DNA of 64,000 bases from Noviherbaspirillum aerium (GTDB lineage Bacteria > Pseudomonadota > Gammaproteobacteria > Burkholderiales > Burkholderiaceae_D): contig NZ_VFAH01000004.1 of the NCBI RefSeq assembly GCF_008929045.1, positions 62,001 through 126,000 on the forward strand, written 5' to 3'. A program made the translations under genes and the position numbers. Position 1 is the first letter of the stretch, and each line of letters begins with the position of its first letter. This document shows positions 8,961 through 17,451 of this stretch, one piece after another. The notes below the pieces were generated by a model. It was not told the origin of the DNA, searched no databases, and was given only the letters and a program-made list of their open reading frames with translations.

Positions 8961-9224
8961 TTATTTAGGCAATGCGGTGCCTGCCATGTTGCCCGGCGAC
9001 GTTGCCGCGCCATCTCGCAGGGTGTCTTCCCTGGCGGGCTTGTTGTCTCTGTTGCCAATGCTGTTGCCAATGCCGTTGCCGGTGCTGTCGTCATCCTGCA
9101 GGATGCGCATGCCAGGACCGACGAGGTCGTCGAATTGCCCGCCGTCGGAAGCATTGAAAAAAAGCCAGATGGTGAAGAACACCACCAAGACACTCATCGG
9201 AACGAGCAGGTATAAAGCTTCCAT
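8961..9224 (-). CDS. ccoS: CcoS, cbb3 oxidase maturation protein
   Basis: 87 residues. The N-terminus (MEALYLLVPMSVLVVFFTIW) is the single CcoS/FixS membrane helix, followed by the family's FFNASDGGQFDDL-like segment. CcoS is needed for haem/copper insertion into cbb3 oxidase. The protein is longer than the usual 45-60 residues: beyond about residue 50 it has a low-complexity tail with Gly-Asn repeats (NGIGNSIGN). It lies just downstream of ccoI. Confidence 0.9.
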   Translation of the reverse strand: MEALYLLVPMSVLVVFFTIWLFFNASDGGQFDDLVGPGMRILQDDDSTGNGIGNSIGNRDNKPAREDTLRDGAATSPGNMAGTALPK

Positions 9225-9268
9225 GGTGTTTCTCCTTCAGGTTGCTGCAAGGCTTGCGATAGTGGCAT

Positions 9269-11857
9269 TCATGCATTCGCCACGGCGGCAGGCGCCGCCA
9301 CTGCGGTTTCCGCAGCACGGGTTTCACGAGCCGGCACCGGCACTGGCTTCGGCACGCGCCGCAGCCGCAATGCATTGATGATCACCACCGCCGAGCTGAG
9401 CGACATGCCGATCCCTGACAGCCAGGGATTGAGCACGCCGACGGCCGCTGCAGGAATCGCCAGCGCATTGTAGATGCTGGCCCAGGCCAGGTTCTGGCGG
9501 ATGACTGCCATCGTCTGCGATGCCGCGCGCATGGCATCGCCTACCGCGTCGAGCTGCGCGGAAAGCAATACTGCATCCGCGTGCGTCTGTGCGAGCACCG
9601 CACCGCCGCCCATGGCGAAGGAGACATCCGCCGCGCGCAGTACCGCCGCATCATTGACGCCGTCGCCCACCATGGCGACGACCGCGCCCTCCTGCTGCAG
9701 CGCTTGCACAAATGCCAGCTTCTGTTCCGGCAACTGTTCTCCAAGGGCCTGATCGATGCCCAGCCTGAAAGCGACCGCATCCGCGGCATCCTGCCTGTCG
9801 CCGCTGAGCAGGATCACCTGCTTGCCGAGCGACTGGAATTGCCGCACGACCCGCGCCGCATCCTCGCGCAATGCATCGGCAAGGTCGAACCGCGCCAGCC
9901 AGCCATCGCCGCACCCAAGGTAGACCGGCGTGACATGCGCTGCCGGCGGCGCTGCTTTACTCCCCGGCATGGTTGCCGCCGTTGGCAGCTCGCCTGCCAG
10001 TTCTTCAACATAAGACAGGCTGCCAAGGCGAAAACACCTGCCGGCAAGCACGCCTTCCACGCCCTTTCCAGCGGCGTTGCGCAGATCTTGCGCCGTGGGC
10101 ATCGGCGGGCTTGTGCCGTTCGCAGTTTCCAATCCTGCGGCGTCGATGAGTGCCTGCGCCAATGGGTGGGTGCTGCCCGCCTCCAATGCCGCCGCCAGCT
10201 GGAGACAGCGAGCGGTATCTTGAGTGCCAAGCATGACGCTGCCGGCGAGCGCAGGCTTGCCCCTGGTCAGGGTGCCGGTCTTGTCGAATACCACATGCGT
10301 GGTTCGATGCAGCGTCTCCAGCACATGCGGCTGCAAAACCAGCACGCCCTGGGAAACCAGCCTGTCGGTGGCCGCCGCGAGAGCGCTTGGCGTCGCCAGC
10401 GACAAGGCGCAGGGACAGGAAACCACGAGAACGGCAATCGCAATCGGCCACGCACGGGCCGGATCAAGGGTTTGCCAGGCAACGAACACCACGACCGCCA
10501 GCAGGAGAAGCGCCGCGACGAACCATGCCGCCACCTTGTCGGCCCAGAGGGAAAGCCGCGGCTTTTCCTGCCCTGCCCTTTCCACCAGCTTGACCAGCCG
10601 CGACAGGGTGCTTTCTCGCGCCGCTTTCGTGACCTTCACAATTACCGGCTGGCTGGCGTTCACCGCGCCGCCCGGCAATGCATCGCCGGCCTGCTTCGGC
10701 TGCGCATCGCTTTCGCCGGTGAGCAGGGAGACGTCGATCGCGGTCGCACCTTCGACAAGGACCGCGTCCGCCGGAAAGGCTTCGCCCGGTTTGACCAGAA
10801 CGAATTCGCCCTCGGACAAGCGTGCGGCCGGCACGACTTCCACCGTGCGGTCTTCGGGATATGCCGGCATGCGGGCCGCCGACGCCGGCAGCGCCGACTG
10901 CAGTCTTTCCAGCCCGGAGGCGGCCTTGCGGCGAGCAATGAATTCCAGATAACGGCTGCACAGGAGCAGGAAAACGAACATCGTTACCGAGTCGAAGTAG
11001 ACATCGCCGCCGCCTTCCAGCGTCGCCGCCACGCTGCCGGCAAATGCCGCGCCGATGCCGAGCGCGACCGGCACATCCATGCCGAGCACGCGGTTCTTCA
11101 AATTGGTCCAGGCGCCGCGGAAGAACGGCAGCGCGGAATAGCACACTGCCGGAATCGTGAGGAAGAGGCTCGCCCAGCGCATCAGGGCTTCCATGTCGGC
11201 ATCGAGCGTGCCGTCGGTGGCGAGGTAGACCGGCACCGCATACATCATCACCTGCATCATCGACAGGCCGGCGATGAACAACTGCCGGAACAGGGTCTTG
11301 CCGGCGCGCTGCATCTGCTCTTCATGCCGGTCGGCATCGAAGGGATACGCCATGTAACCGACTTCCCGCACCGCCAGCAGGATCGCGCTCGGCTTGCATG
11401 CCGCGGGATTCCAGCGCACGTGCAGCTTTGCCGTGGCGACATTCAGGTTGAACGAAGCCACGCCCGGCAGGCGCGCCAGGCGGCGTTCGATCAGCCAGAC
11501 GCAGGCGGCGCAGCGAATGCCCTCCACCGAAAAAACGGCCTCGCATGCCTGTGCACCTTCGTCCTCGGCGGCGAACTGCGCGACGATTTCCGGAGCATCG
11601 TAAAGCCGCAGCTCATCGGGCACCAGAGACGCATCGGCCGCGTTCGGCGAATAGCCCTGGCGATTGAGATAGTAGTCGGACAAGCCGTTTTCGACGATCG
11701 TCCGTGCCACCGTTTCGCAGCCTGGACAGCACATTGCGCGTTCGACATCGGCGATGCGCACGGTCCAGTGAGCAGATGCAGGAATCGATTGGCCGCAATG
11801 AAAACAGGCATTTGCCTCGACCGGCGCATAGTCGGGTTTTGCAGCTGAGGCCGTCAT
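9269..11857 (-). CDS. ccoI: Copper-exporting P1B-type ATPase for cbb3 oxidase assembly
   Basis: 862 residues. The N-terminus has Cys pairs (CFHCG, CCPGC) and a heavy-metal-associated domain with GIRCAACVWLIE. Then follow the membrane domain with the CPC ion-binding motif (VSCPCALSLATPSAL), the phosphorylation site DKTGTLTRGKP and the hinge GDGVNDAAVLRAADV. CcoI/FixI moves copper to the periplasm for the CuB site of CcoN. Start 11857 is chosen because GGGAGG lies six bases upstream; the ATG 6 bp earlier would abut the ribosome site. The start overlaps the previous stop (ATGA), showing coupling. Confidence 0.94.
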   Translation of the reverse strand: MTASAAKPDYAPVEANACFHCGQSIPASAHWTVRIADVERAMCCPGCETVARTIVENGLSDYYLNRQGYSPNAADASLVPDELRLYDAPEIVAQFAAEDEGAQACEAVFSVEGIRCAACVWLIERRLARLPGVASFNLNVATAKLHVRWNPAACKPSAILLAVREVGYMAYPFDADRHEEQMQRAGKTLFRQLFIAGLSMMQVMMYAVPVYLATDGTLDADMEALMRWASLFLTIPAVCYSALPFFRGAWTNLKNRVLGMDVPVALGIGAAFAGSVAATLEGGGDVYFDSVTMFVFLLLCSRYLEFIARRKAASGLERLQSALPASAARMPAYPEDRTVEVVPAARLSEGEFVLVKPGEAFPADAVLVEGATAIDVSLLTGESDAQPKQAGDALPGGAVNASQPVIVKVTKAARESTLSRLVKLVERAGQEKPRLSLWADKVAAWFVAALLLLAVVVFVAWQTLDPARAWPIAIAVLVVSCPCALSLATPSALAAATDRLVSQGVLVLQPHVLETLHRTTHVVFDKTGTLTRGKPALAGSVMLGTQDTARCLQLAAALEAGSTHPLAQALIDAAGLETANGTSPPMPTAQDLRNAAGKGVEGVLAGRCFRLGSLSYVEELAGELPTAATMPGSKAAPPAAHVTPVYLGCGDGWLARFDLADALREDAARVVRQFQSLGKQVILLSGDRQDAADAVAFRLGIDQALGEQLPEQKLAFVQALQQEGAVVAMVGDGVNDAAVLRAADVSFAMGGGAVLAQTHADAVLLSAQLDAVGDAMRAASQTMAVIRQNLAWASIYNALAIPAAAVGVLNPWLSGIGMSLSSAVVIINALRLRRVPKPVPVPARETRAAETAVAAPAAVANA

Positions 11858-12654
11858 TTCCATCCTCCCGAATGCATGCCATGTCCGGTGCTTGCGGCCG
11901 GCGTAATGCACACCGCATCGAGCCAGCCGGACGGCAAGCCGTGCACGGCGCGCGCCAGACCGAGCAGGCCGAAGGCGAGCACCAGCAAGCCGCTTGCCAT
12001 GCGCACGCGGGACGAACGGGTCCACTGCTGAAGCCGCGCCCCGAGGAGTCCGATGCCCAGCAGCATCGGCAGCGTTCCGGTACCGAATGCCAGCATGATG
12101 GACGCGCCATTGGCAGCCGATCCGCTCAGCATGGCGCTCAGCAGGACGCTGTACACCATGCCGCAGGGAACCCAGCCCCACAAGCCGCCGAGCGCGAACG
12201 CCTTTCCCGCGCTGTCTACCGGCAGCAGCTTGCCGGTCAGCGGCTGGATCCGGCGCCAGACGACCTGCCCGGCGGATTCCAGGCGTGCCAGTCCGCTCCA
12301 GCTTCCCATCAGGTAAAGTCCGAGAGCCACCAGCATCAGGTTGGCAAGCCAGTAAAGAATGATCTGCAGCGATGACATGACGGCGAGCGTACGCGCCCCC
12401 TGGGCGATGCCGCCGGCGATGGCGCCGGCCAGCGCGTAGGAGGACAGGCGGCCGGCGTTATAGGACAGCATGCGCAGGCCGTCTTCCAGCATCGCCGGGC
12501 GGGCGAGCACCGCACCCTGCGCATTGGCGATTGGAATGACGCGACGTCCGGAGCCGGCGGAAAAGGCGCTGACGATGCCGCCGCACATGCCGATGCAGTG
12601 AACGCTGCCCATCAGGCCGACGACGAAAAAGGAAATCAAGGAAAGCTCGTTCAC
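11854..12654 (-). CDS. DsbD_2 / sulfite-exporter-like membrane protein of the ccoI operon
   Basis: 266 residues with about six to seven helices. The first contains GSVHCIGMCGGIVSAF, a His-Cys-x-Gly-Met-Cys pattern typical of the DsbD_2 (cytochrome c biogenesis, TauE/SafE-like) family found next to ccoI in many Proteobacteria. The Cys/Met/His cluster suggests a role in metal (copper) or thiol handling during oxidase assembly. It lies between hemN (66-bp gap) and ccoI (4-bp overlap). The role is inferred from context; the family is well supported. Confidence 0.85.
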   Translation of the reverse strand: MNELSLISFFVVGLMGSVHCIGMCGGIVSAFSAGSGRRVIPIANAQGAVLARPAMLEDGLRMLSYNAGRLSSYALAGAIAGGIAQGARTLAVMSSLQIILYWLANLMLVALGLYLMGSWSGLARLESAGQVVWRRIQPLTGKLLPVDSAGKAFALGGLWGWVPCGMVYSVLLSAMLSGSAANGASIMLAFGTGTLPMLLGIGLLGARLQQWTRSSRVRMASGLLVLAFGLLGLARAVHGLPSGWLDAVCITPAASTGHGMHSGGWK

Positions 12655-12720
12655 TGTGTACTCATTGCCCCGTGGCTGAAATGGCCCTGTAGCTGAAGCT
12701 GAAATCCGCGTCCTGCGGCA

Positions 12721-14151
12721 TCAGATGGTCTTGGAATAGCGCAGGCGATCCGGCTTCACTTCCTGCTTCCGGTTCAGATGGGCATCAAACACCATGCAGA
12801 TGTTGCGGATCAGCAGCCGCCCCTTCGGGCTGACGGTCAGCCAGTCGTTATCGATGCTCAGCAGGCCGTCTGCCTCCATCACGCGCAGCTGCTCCAGCTC
12901 GTTCTGGAAATAGCTTGCGAAGCTGATCGGATACGCAAGCTCCAGAGATCGGATCGACAGTTCAAAATTGCACATCAGCATCTGGATGATGACTCGGCGC
13001 AGCAGGTCGTCCACGGTCAGCCGGGTACCGCGCGCAATAGGCAGTTCGCCCTGCTCGATGCGCTCGTAATAGGCATCGAGCGTTTTTTCATTCTGGCTGT
13101 AGGTCGAGCCGACGGCGCTGATGGCCGACACGCCGACCGAGATCATCTCGGCTTCCGCATGGGTGGAATATCCCTGGAAGTTGCGATGCAGCCTGCCCTG
13201 GCGCTGGGCGATCGCGAGATCGTCGTCGGGCTTGGCGAAATGGTCCATGCCGATGTAGACGTAACCCGCCGAGGTCAGCCGCCGGATGCACAATGACAGC
13301 ATGTCAAGCTTGGTTTCGGCGCTGGGCAGCTCGTCTTCATTGATGCGGCGCTGGGGCTTGAACAGCGCCGGCATGTGCGCATAGTTGTAGACCGAAATAC
13401 GGTCGGGGTTGGCGGCGATCACCTTGTTGAGCGTCTGGTCCATCGTCATCAGCGTCTGCTTCGGCAGGCCGTAGATGAGGTCGATGCTGATCGAACGGAA
13501 ACCGGCCTCGCGCGCTGCGTTCATGACGGCCAGCGTCACTTCTTCCGGCTGGATGCGGTTGACGGCCTTCTGCACCTCGGCGTCGAAATCCTGGACGCCG
13601 AAACTGATGCGGTTGAAACCCTGATTGCGCAAGGCGCGCACGCGTTCCGGCGTGACGGTGCGCGGATCGATTTCGATGGAATATTCGCCATCGTCATCGT
13701 TGGCAAAACGGAAACGGCTGCGCAGATGGGTCAGCAGCTCGCCCATCTGTTCGTCGGAAAGATAAGTCGGCGTGCCGCCGCCAAAATGCAGCTGGGTGAC
13801 GACATTGAGGTCGCCGACGAGCTTGCCCTGCATGTCGATCTCCCGCTTCAGGTAGGTCAGGTAGACCTCGGCCTTGCTGCGGTTCTTGGTGATGACCTTG
13901 TTGCAGGCGCAGTAGTAGCAGAGCTTGTCGCAGAACGGGATGTGCACATACAGCGACAGCGGATTGCGCGCGCCAAGCGCGCGCACCTGGTTGACCGCCT
14001 GCAGGTAATCGCCCATGCCGAAGGTATCGGCGAAACGGTCGGCGGTCGGATAGGACGTATAACGCGGACCCTGCCGGCTCAGCTTGCGGATCAGCGCTGC
14101 GTCGAACTGGACGTTGGGAACTTGGGGGATTGCTGTTGCAGGAACTGCCAT
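12721..14151 (-). CDS. hemN: Oxygen-independent coproporphyrinogen III oxidase
   Basis: 476 residues, the normal HemN length. It has the radical-SAM motif in HIPFCDKLCYYCACNK (C-x3-C-x2-C plus the extra HemN cysteine), the glycine-rich SAM-binding FGGGTPTYL, and the C-terminal HemN domain (RVIIQMLMCNFEL). It decarboxylates coproporphyrinogen III to protoporphyrinogen IX without oxygen, supplying haem when the aerobic enzyme cannot. The ATG at 14151 has CCGGAG upstream. An FNR box lies 85 bp upstream. It leads a run into ccoI and ccoS, joining haem supply with oxidase assembly. Confidence 0.96.
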   Translation of the reverse strand: MAVPATAIPQVPNVQFDAALIRKLSRQGPRYTSYPTADRFADTFGMGDYLQAVNQVRALGARNPLSLYVHIPFCDKLCYYCACNKVITKNRSKAEVYLTYLKREIDMQGKLVGDLNVVTQLHFGGGTPTYLSDEQMGELLTHLRSRFRFANDDDGEYSIEIDPRTVTPERVRALRNQGFNRISFGVQDFDAEVQKAVNRIQPEEVTLAVMNAAREAGFRSISIDLIYGLPKQTLMTMDQTLNKVIAANPDRISVYNYAHMPALFKPQRRINEDELPSAETKLDMLSLCIRRLTSAGYVYIGMDHFAKPDDDLAIAQRQGRLHRNFQGYSTHAEAEMISVGVSAISAVGSTYSQNEKTLDAYYERIEQGELPIARGTRLTVDDLLRRVIIQMLMCNFELSIRSLELAYPISFASYFQNELEQLRVMEADGLLSIDNDWLTVSPKGRLLIRNICMVFDAHLNRKQEVKPDRLRYSKTI

Positions 14152-14206
14152 GTCGGACTCCGGCTATCGCGCACCCAAACAATTGGGCGCACCTAGAATG
14201 GCTGGC

Positions 14207-14249
14207 AGTGTACGAGTCCAGGGTCGTTCGCAACATTGATCCAGGTCAA
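14207..14249 (-). promoter_or_regulatory. FNR-activated promoter of hemN
   Basis: An FNR box, TTGATCCAGGTCAA on the plus strand, occupies 14236-14249. The minus strand has TACACT at 14212-14207 as the -10 box, one base further from the box centre than in the ccoN and flavoprotein promoters, still placing the box near -41.5. Confidence 0.85.
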
Positions 14250-14446
14250 AACGCTCCGGATTGGCGAAACGGGCTGCGGCGGCGTGAAGACTTGGCGTCA
14301 AGATTTGCCTGCATTGCGCTCCTGGCAATCGCCGTCATGAAACGACATGCCAATGCGGCAATGCAAAGACGAGAGAAGGCCCGGATGCGCCGCGGGCAGA
14401 TCCGGCGGCGCCTGGTGGTGCATCGGATATCGCTTGTCGCCCGGCT
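14250..14446. other. Intergenic region with no gene seen
   Basis: About 200 bp between the hemN promoter and the end of the flavoprotein gene. Both neighbours are on the minus strand. No convincing hairpin with T-tract and no reading frame of its own is visible. Confidence 0.5.
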
Positions 14447-15625
14447 TTATGCGGCGGCACGCTCCGTCGATACTGCTGAAGAATCGCTGCCGTTCAGCAA
14501 GAATTCCATCAGTTCACGCACCGAACGGATCTCGCTGCCGAAGGGCAGCCGCTCGGAGCCGCGGAAGAACAGGCCGCGCTTGACATCGCCCTCCAGCGCG
14601 AACGCCAGTCGGGTGTCGATGCAGAATTGCCCCGACTTGGCGATGCCGTCGCGCAGCCCGCACTGGTGCAGGCAGTCGAAGCCGACCGTGCATTCCTTCG
14701 GTCCCGCCTTGCGCTGCAGTTTCTCTTCCTTCTCCAGGTAATTGGCGAGCCAGGGCGTGCGCACCCCGCGCGCCGGCAGTCCTGCCACGCTCATGAAGGT
14801 GACGATGTCTTCCGGCTTGGCTTCGGCCAGCACTTTCTTGAAGTTGACATGCGCATCGCCTTCCGTCGTGACGGCGAATGCAGTACCCAATTGCACGGCG
14901 CTTGCTCCCATCGCGAGCAGCGCACGCACCTGTTCATGACTGTTGATGCCGCCGGCCGCGACCAGCGGAATGGATTCGCGCTCCAGTCCGAGTTCGCGCA
15001 GGACTTGCTGGGAAGCTTCGAGCACGGCGGGAAAGGCGAAATGCGGCTGGTCGACATCCTCCATGCGGGCCGCGCCGAGATGTCCTGCCGCATGCCGCGG
15101 GTTTTCAATCACGATGGCATCCGGCAGACGGTTCTTGCGCATCCATTTCTTCAGCACCAGCGCCACGCCCCGGGCATCGGAAAGAATGGGCATGAGCGCC
15201 ACGTCGGGATGGTCCGCGGCGAGTTCCGGCAAGTCCAGCGGCAGTCCGGCGCCGACCACGACGGCTTGCGCTCCGCTCTCGCAAGCTTGCCTGACATAGG
15301 CAGCGTATTCGGCCACTGCGCGCATGATGTTGACGCCCACCATGCCCTGGCCGCCGGCGAGTTGCAGCGCGGCCTTGATTTCCCGGTCCAGCGCCGTCAG
15401 ATTCGCCTTATCGATCAGGGTCTTGTCGCGGCTCTTGCCCGTGCCGGCCATCAGGTCGGGATGATGCCGCCGCAGGTCCACGCTGGAAATCGTGCCGACG
15501 CCGCCTAGCGCCGCCACGCTGCCGGCGAGACGGTGCGCGGAAACACCCACTCCCATGCCTCCCTGTACGATGGGAAGCAGGCTTCTTCCCTTGATATGAA
15601 GCGGTTTCAATGTGGTCTGTAACAC
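14447..15625 (-). CDS. Nitronate monooxygenase-like FMN oxidoreductase
   Basis: 392 residues from a GTG start at 15625. It is a TIM-barrel flavoprotein of the nitronate monooxygenase / NAD(P)H-dependent flavin oxidoreductase family: LPIVQGGMGVGVSAHRLAG at the N-terminus, a central GAGLPLDLPEL segment, and the FMN-phosphate region VAAGGINSHEQVRALLAMGA followed by GTAFAVTTEG. The frame is open to an ATG at 15685, but that ATG is upstream of the predicted -10 box (15668-15663), so it would not be in the mRNA; GTG 15625, after GGGAAAACGCC, is preferred. The substrate is unknown. The FNR box suggests a role under low oxygen. Confidence 0.85.
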   Translation of the reverse strand: MLQTTLKPLHIKGRSLLPIVQGGMGVGVSAHRLAGSVAALGGVGTISSVDLRRHHPDLMAGTGKSRDKTLIDKANLTALDREIKAALQLAGGQGMVGVNIMRAVAEYAAYVRQACESGAQAVVVGAGLPLDLPELAADHPDVALMPILSDARGVALVLKKWMRKNRLPDAIVIENPRHAAGHLGAARMEDVDQPHFAFPAVLEASQQVLRELGLERESIPLVAAGGINSHEQVRALLAMGASAVQLGTAFAVTTEGDAHVNFKKVLAEAKPEDIVTFMSVAGLPARGVRTPWLANYLEKEEKLQRKAGPKECTVGFDCLHQCGLRDGIAKSGQFCIDTRLAFALEGDVKRGLFFRGSERLPFGSEIRSVRELMEFLLNGSDSSAVSTERAAA

Positions 15626-15662
15626 GGCGTTTTCCCAGTCAAAGCGGTCTAAAGGACGAGCG

Positions 15663-15704
15663 AATGTAGCAAACGGGAAATGCAATGTATTTGATCTCAG
15701 TCAA
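15663..15704 (-). promoter_or_regulatory. FNR-activated promoter of the flavin oxidoreductase gene
   Basis: TTGATCTCAGTCAA at 15691-15704 is an FNR box. TACATT at 15668-15663 on the minus strand is the -10 box at the same spacing as at ccoN. It lies in the divergent region with the NADH dehydrogenase gene, whose start is over 300 bp away. Confidence 0.85.
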
Positions 15705-16021
15705 TTATTTCCAAGCGCTCATCAGGACGCGCGCATGAAGGCTGGTTCATGCGGATTGCGCGCTACGACATGCGGTCGCGTCAAGGTCCGGGCCGAAGCC
15801 GCGAACTCCACGGCTGCATCGATGTCACTTTAATCAATCGCAATATTATTAACTTCACAAGCTGCGGCTTGAAATCGGCCGCCAGCGAGCGCGTCCGAAC
15901 GGACAGCGGCGGGTTCGAACAGACGGCGTGTCTGAACAGACAACGGAACAGGACGAGGCGCAAGGACAAGCCACAATATTCCGGCGGCATGCCGCCGCTG
16001 GATTACTTCATGGAGGACAGT

Positions 16022-17350
16022 TTGAGTCAGACAGGAAACGCAGCGCTTCATCGCATCACGATCGTCGGCGGCGGCGCCGGGGGGCTTGAGCTCGCGGTGC
16101 GCCTGGGCAAGAAGCTGGGAAAGAAAAAACGGGCGGAGATCACGCTGGTCGATGCTTCCCGCACCCATCTGTGGAAACCACTGCTTCACCAGGTCGCGGC
16201 CGGTACGCTCGACACGCATTCGGATGAACTCGAATATCTTGCCCTTGCCCGGAACTATCATTTCAATTTCCGGCTGGGACGCATGGATGGCCTCGATCGC
16301 GCCGGCAAGGAGATATTCCTTGCCCCGATCTATGACGAAAACGGCGAAGAGATCCTGCCGCGCCAGTCCATTCCCTACGATACGCTGGTGCTGGCACTCG
16401 GGAGCCAGACCAATGACTTCAACACGCCCGGCGTGCATGAACACAGCATCATGCTGGACTCGCCCGAAGCCGCCGAGCGCTTCCATACCCGCCTCATCAA
16501 TTCCTGTATCCGGGCGCAGGCCAGGCCCAAGACATCAGGCCAGGAACGCTTCACCGTCACCATCATCGGCGGCGGCGCGACCGGCGTGGAATTGTCCGCC
16601 GAGCTGCACATGACGGCAAAGATCATCACCAGCTACGGCCTTGCCAACTTCGATCCGGAAAAGGATCTGAAGATCGTGATCGTTGATGCGGGACCTCGAA
16701 TCCTGCAGGCTCTGCCGGAGCGCCTGTCGTCTGCCGTCACGCATGAACTCAAGGAACTCGATATCGAGGTGCATACCAGCGAGCGCGTGACTGAAGTGAC
16801 GAAGGAAGGCGTGCGGATGGCGAGCGGCAGGTTCATCCCGAGCAGCATCGTCGTATGGGCCGCCGGCATCAAGATCGCCGATTTCATGAAGGAGCTCGGC
16901 GGGCTGGAAACCAACAGGATCAATCAGCTCGTCGTGCACCGGAACATGCAGACGACGCGCGACCCGTCCATCTTTGCCATCGGCGACTGTGCGGCTTGCC
17001 CGATGGAGGACGGCAAGTCCACCGTTCCGCCGCGCGCGCAGTCAGCCCATCAGCAGGCCAATACCCTCGCCAAATCGCTAGTGCGCATGCTGCAGGGAAA
17101 ATCCCTTCTCGATTTTCATTACCGGGACCATGGCTCGCTGGTCTCGCTGGGCAACTACAGCACGGTCGGCAGCCTGATGGGAGCGATTGCACGCGGCTCC
17201 GTGTTCATCGAAGGCAGCATTGCCAAGTGGATGTACTGGTGGCTGCACAAGAACCATCAGATCACCGTCAACGGCTGGTTCCGCACCTGGCTGCAGACCT
17301 GGGCCGAAACCATCAATTGGGCGCGCAATCCGCGCATCAAGCTCCATTGA
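16022..17350 (+). CDS. ndh: Type II NADH:quinone dehydrogenase (NDH-2)
   Basis: 442 residues. Two dinucleotide-binding folds are visible: RITIVGGGAGGLELAVRLGK for FAD and TIIGGGATGVELSAELH for NADH, then FAIGDCAACP at the third FAD-contact site. The C-terminal part (RGSVFIEGSIAKWMYWWLHK) is the amphipathic membrane-association region. The enzyme passes electrons from NADH to quinone without pumping protons. TTG 16022 is preferred: a consensus GGAGG (16012-16016) sits five bases upstream and would lie inside the gene if ATG 16010 were used. An in-frame extension to 15749 has no support. Confidence 0.9.
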   Translation: MSQTGNAALHRITIVGGGAGGLELAVRLGKKLGKKKRAEITLVDASRTHLWKPLLHQVAAGTLDTHSDELEYLALARNYHFNFRLGRMDGLDRAGKEIFLAPIYDENGEEILPRQSIPYDTLVLALGSQTNDFNTPGVHEHSIMLDSPEAAERFHTRLINSCIRAQARPKTSGQERFTVTIIGGGATGVELSAELHMTAKIITSYGLANFDPEKDLKIVIVDAGPRILQALPERLSSAVTHELKELDIEVHTSERVTEVTKEGVRMASGRFIPSSIVVWAAGIKIADFMKELGGLETNRINQLVVHRNMQTTRDPSIFAIGDCAACPMEDGKSTVPPRAQSAHQQANTLAKSLVRMLQGKSLLDFHYRDHGSLVSLGNYSTVGSLMGAIARGSVFIEGSIAKWMYWWLHKNHQITVNGWFRTWLQTWAETINWARNPRIKLH

Positions 17351-17356
17351 AGGGAC

Positions 17357-17383
17357 GCGGGAGCGGCGATTCGCCTCTCCCGC
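17357..17383. terminator. Hairpin between convergent ndh and the Spy-like gene
   Basis: GCGGGAG pairs with CTCCCGC, then after one C/T mismatch GGCG pairs with CGCC, leaving a 3-nt loop. It starts 6 bp after the ndh stop. Without a T-tract it is a candidate terminator. Confidence 0.5.
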
Positions 17384-17451
17384 TGCCGGGCTGCCCGCCC
17401 CCTCCGACCGTGCGGGTGAAGGCGACACCGCTCAGGCAAGACGCCAAACGA

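Noticed and set aside
9581-11848. Very long plus-strand frame opposite ccoI
   Set aside because: It is the antisense shadow of a GC-rich gene; its product is Arg/Gln/His-rich without motifs.
12182-12654. Fusion of ccoI with the upstream membrane-protein gene
   Set aside because: The ccoI frame extends upstream, but the other frame encodes a good DsbD_2-type protein with normal codon use and ends in an ATGA overlap with the ccoI start.
15749-16021. N-terminal extension of NDH-2 by up to 91 residues
   Set aside because: The extra residues are Arg/Ser-rich without homology, there is no ribosome site, and the dinucleotide fold starts normally just after 16022.
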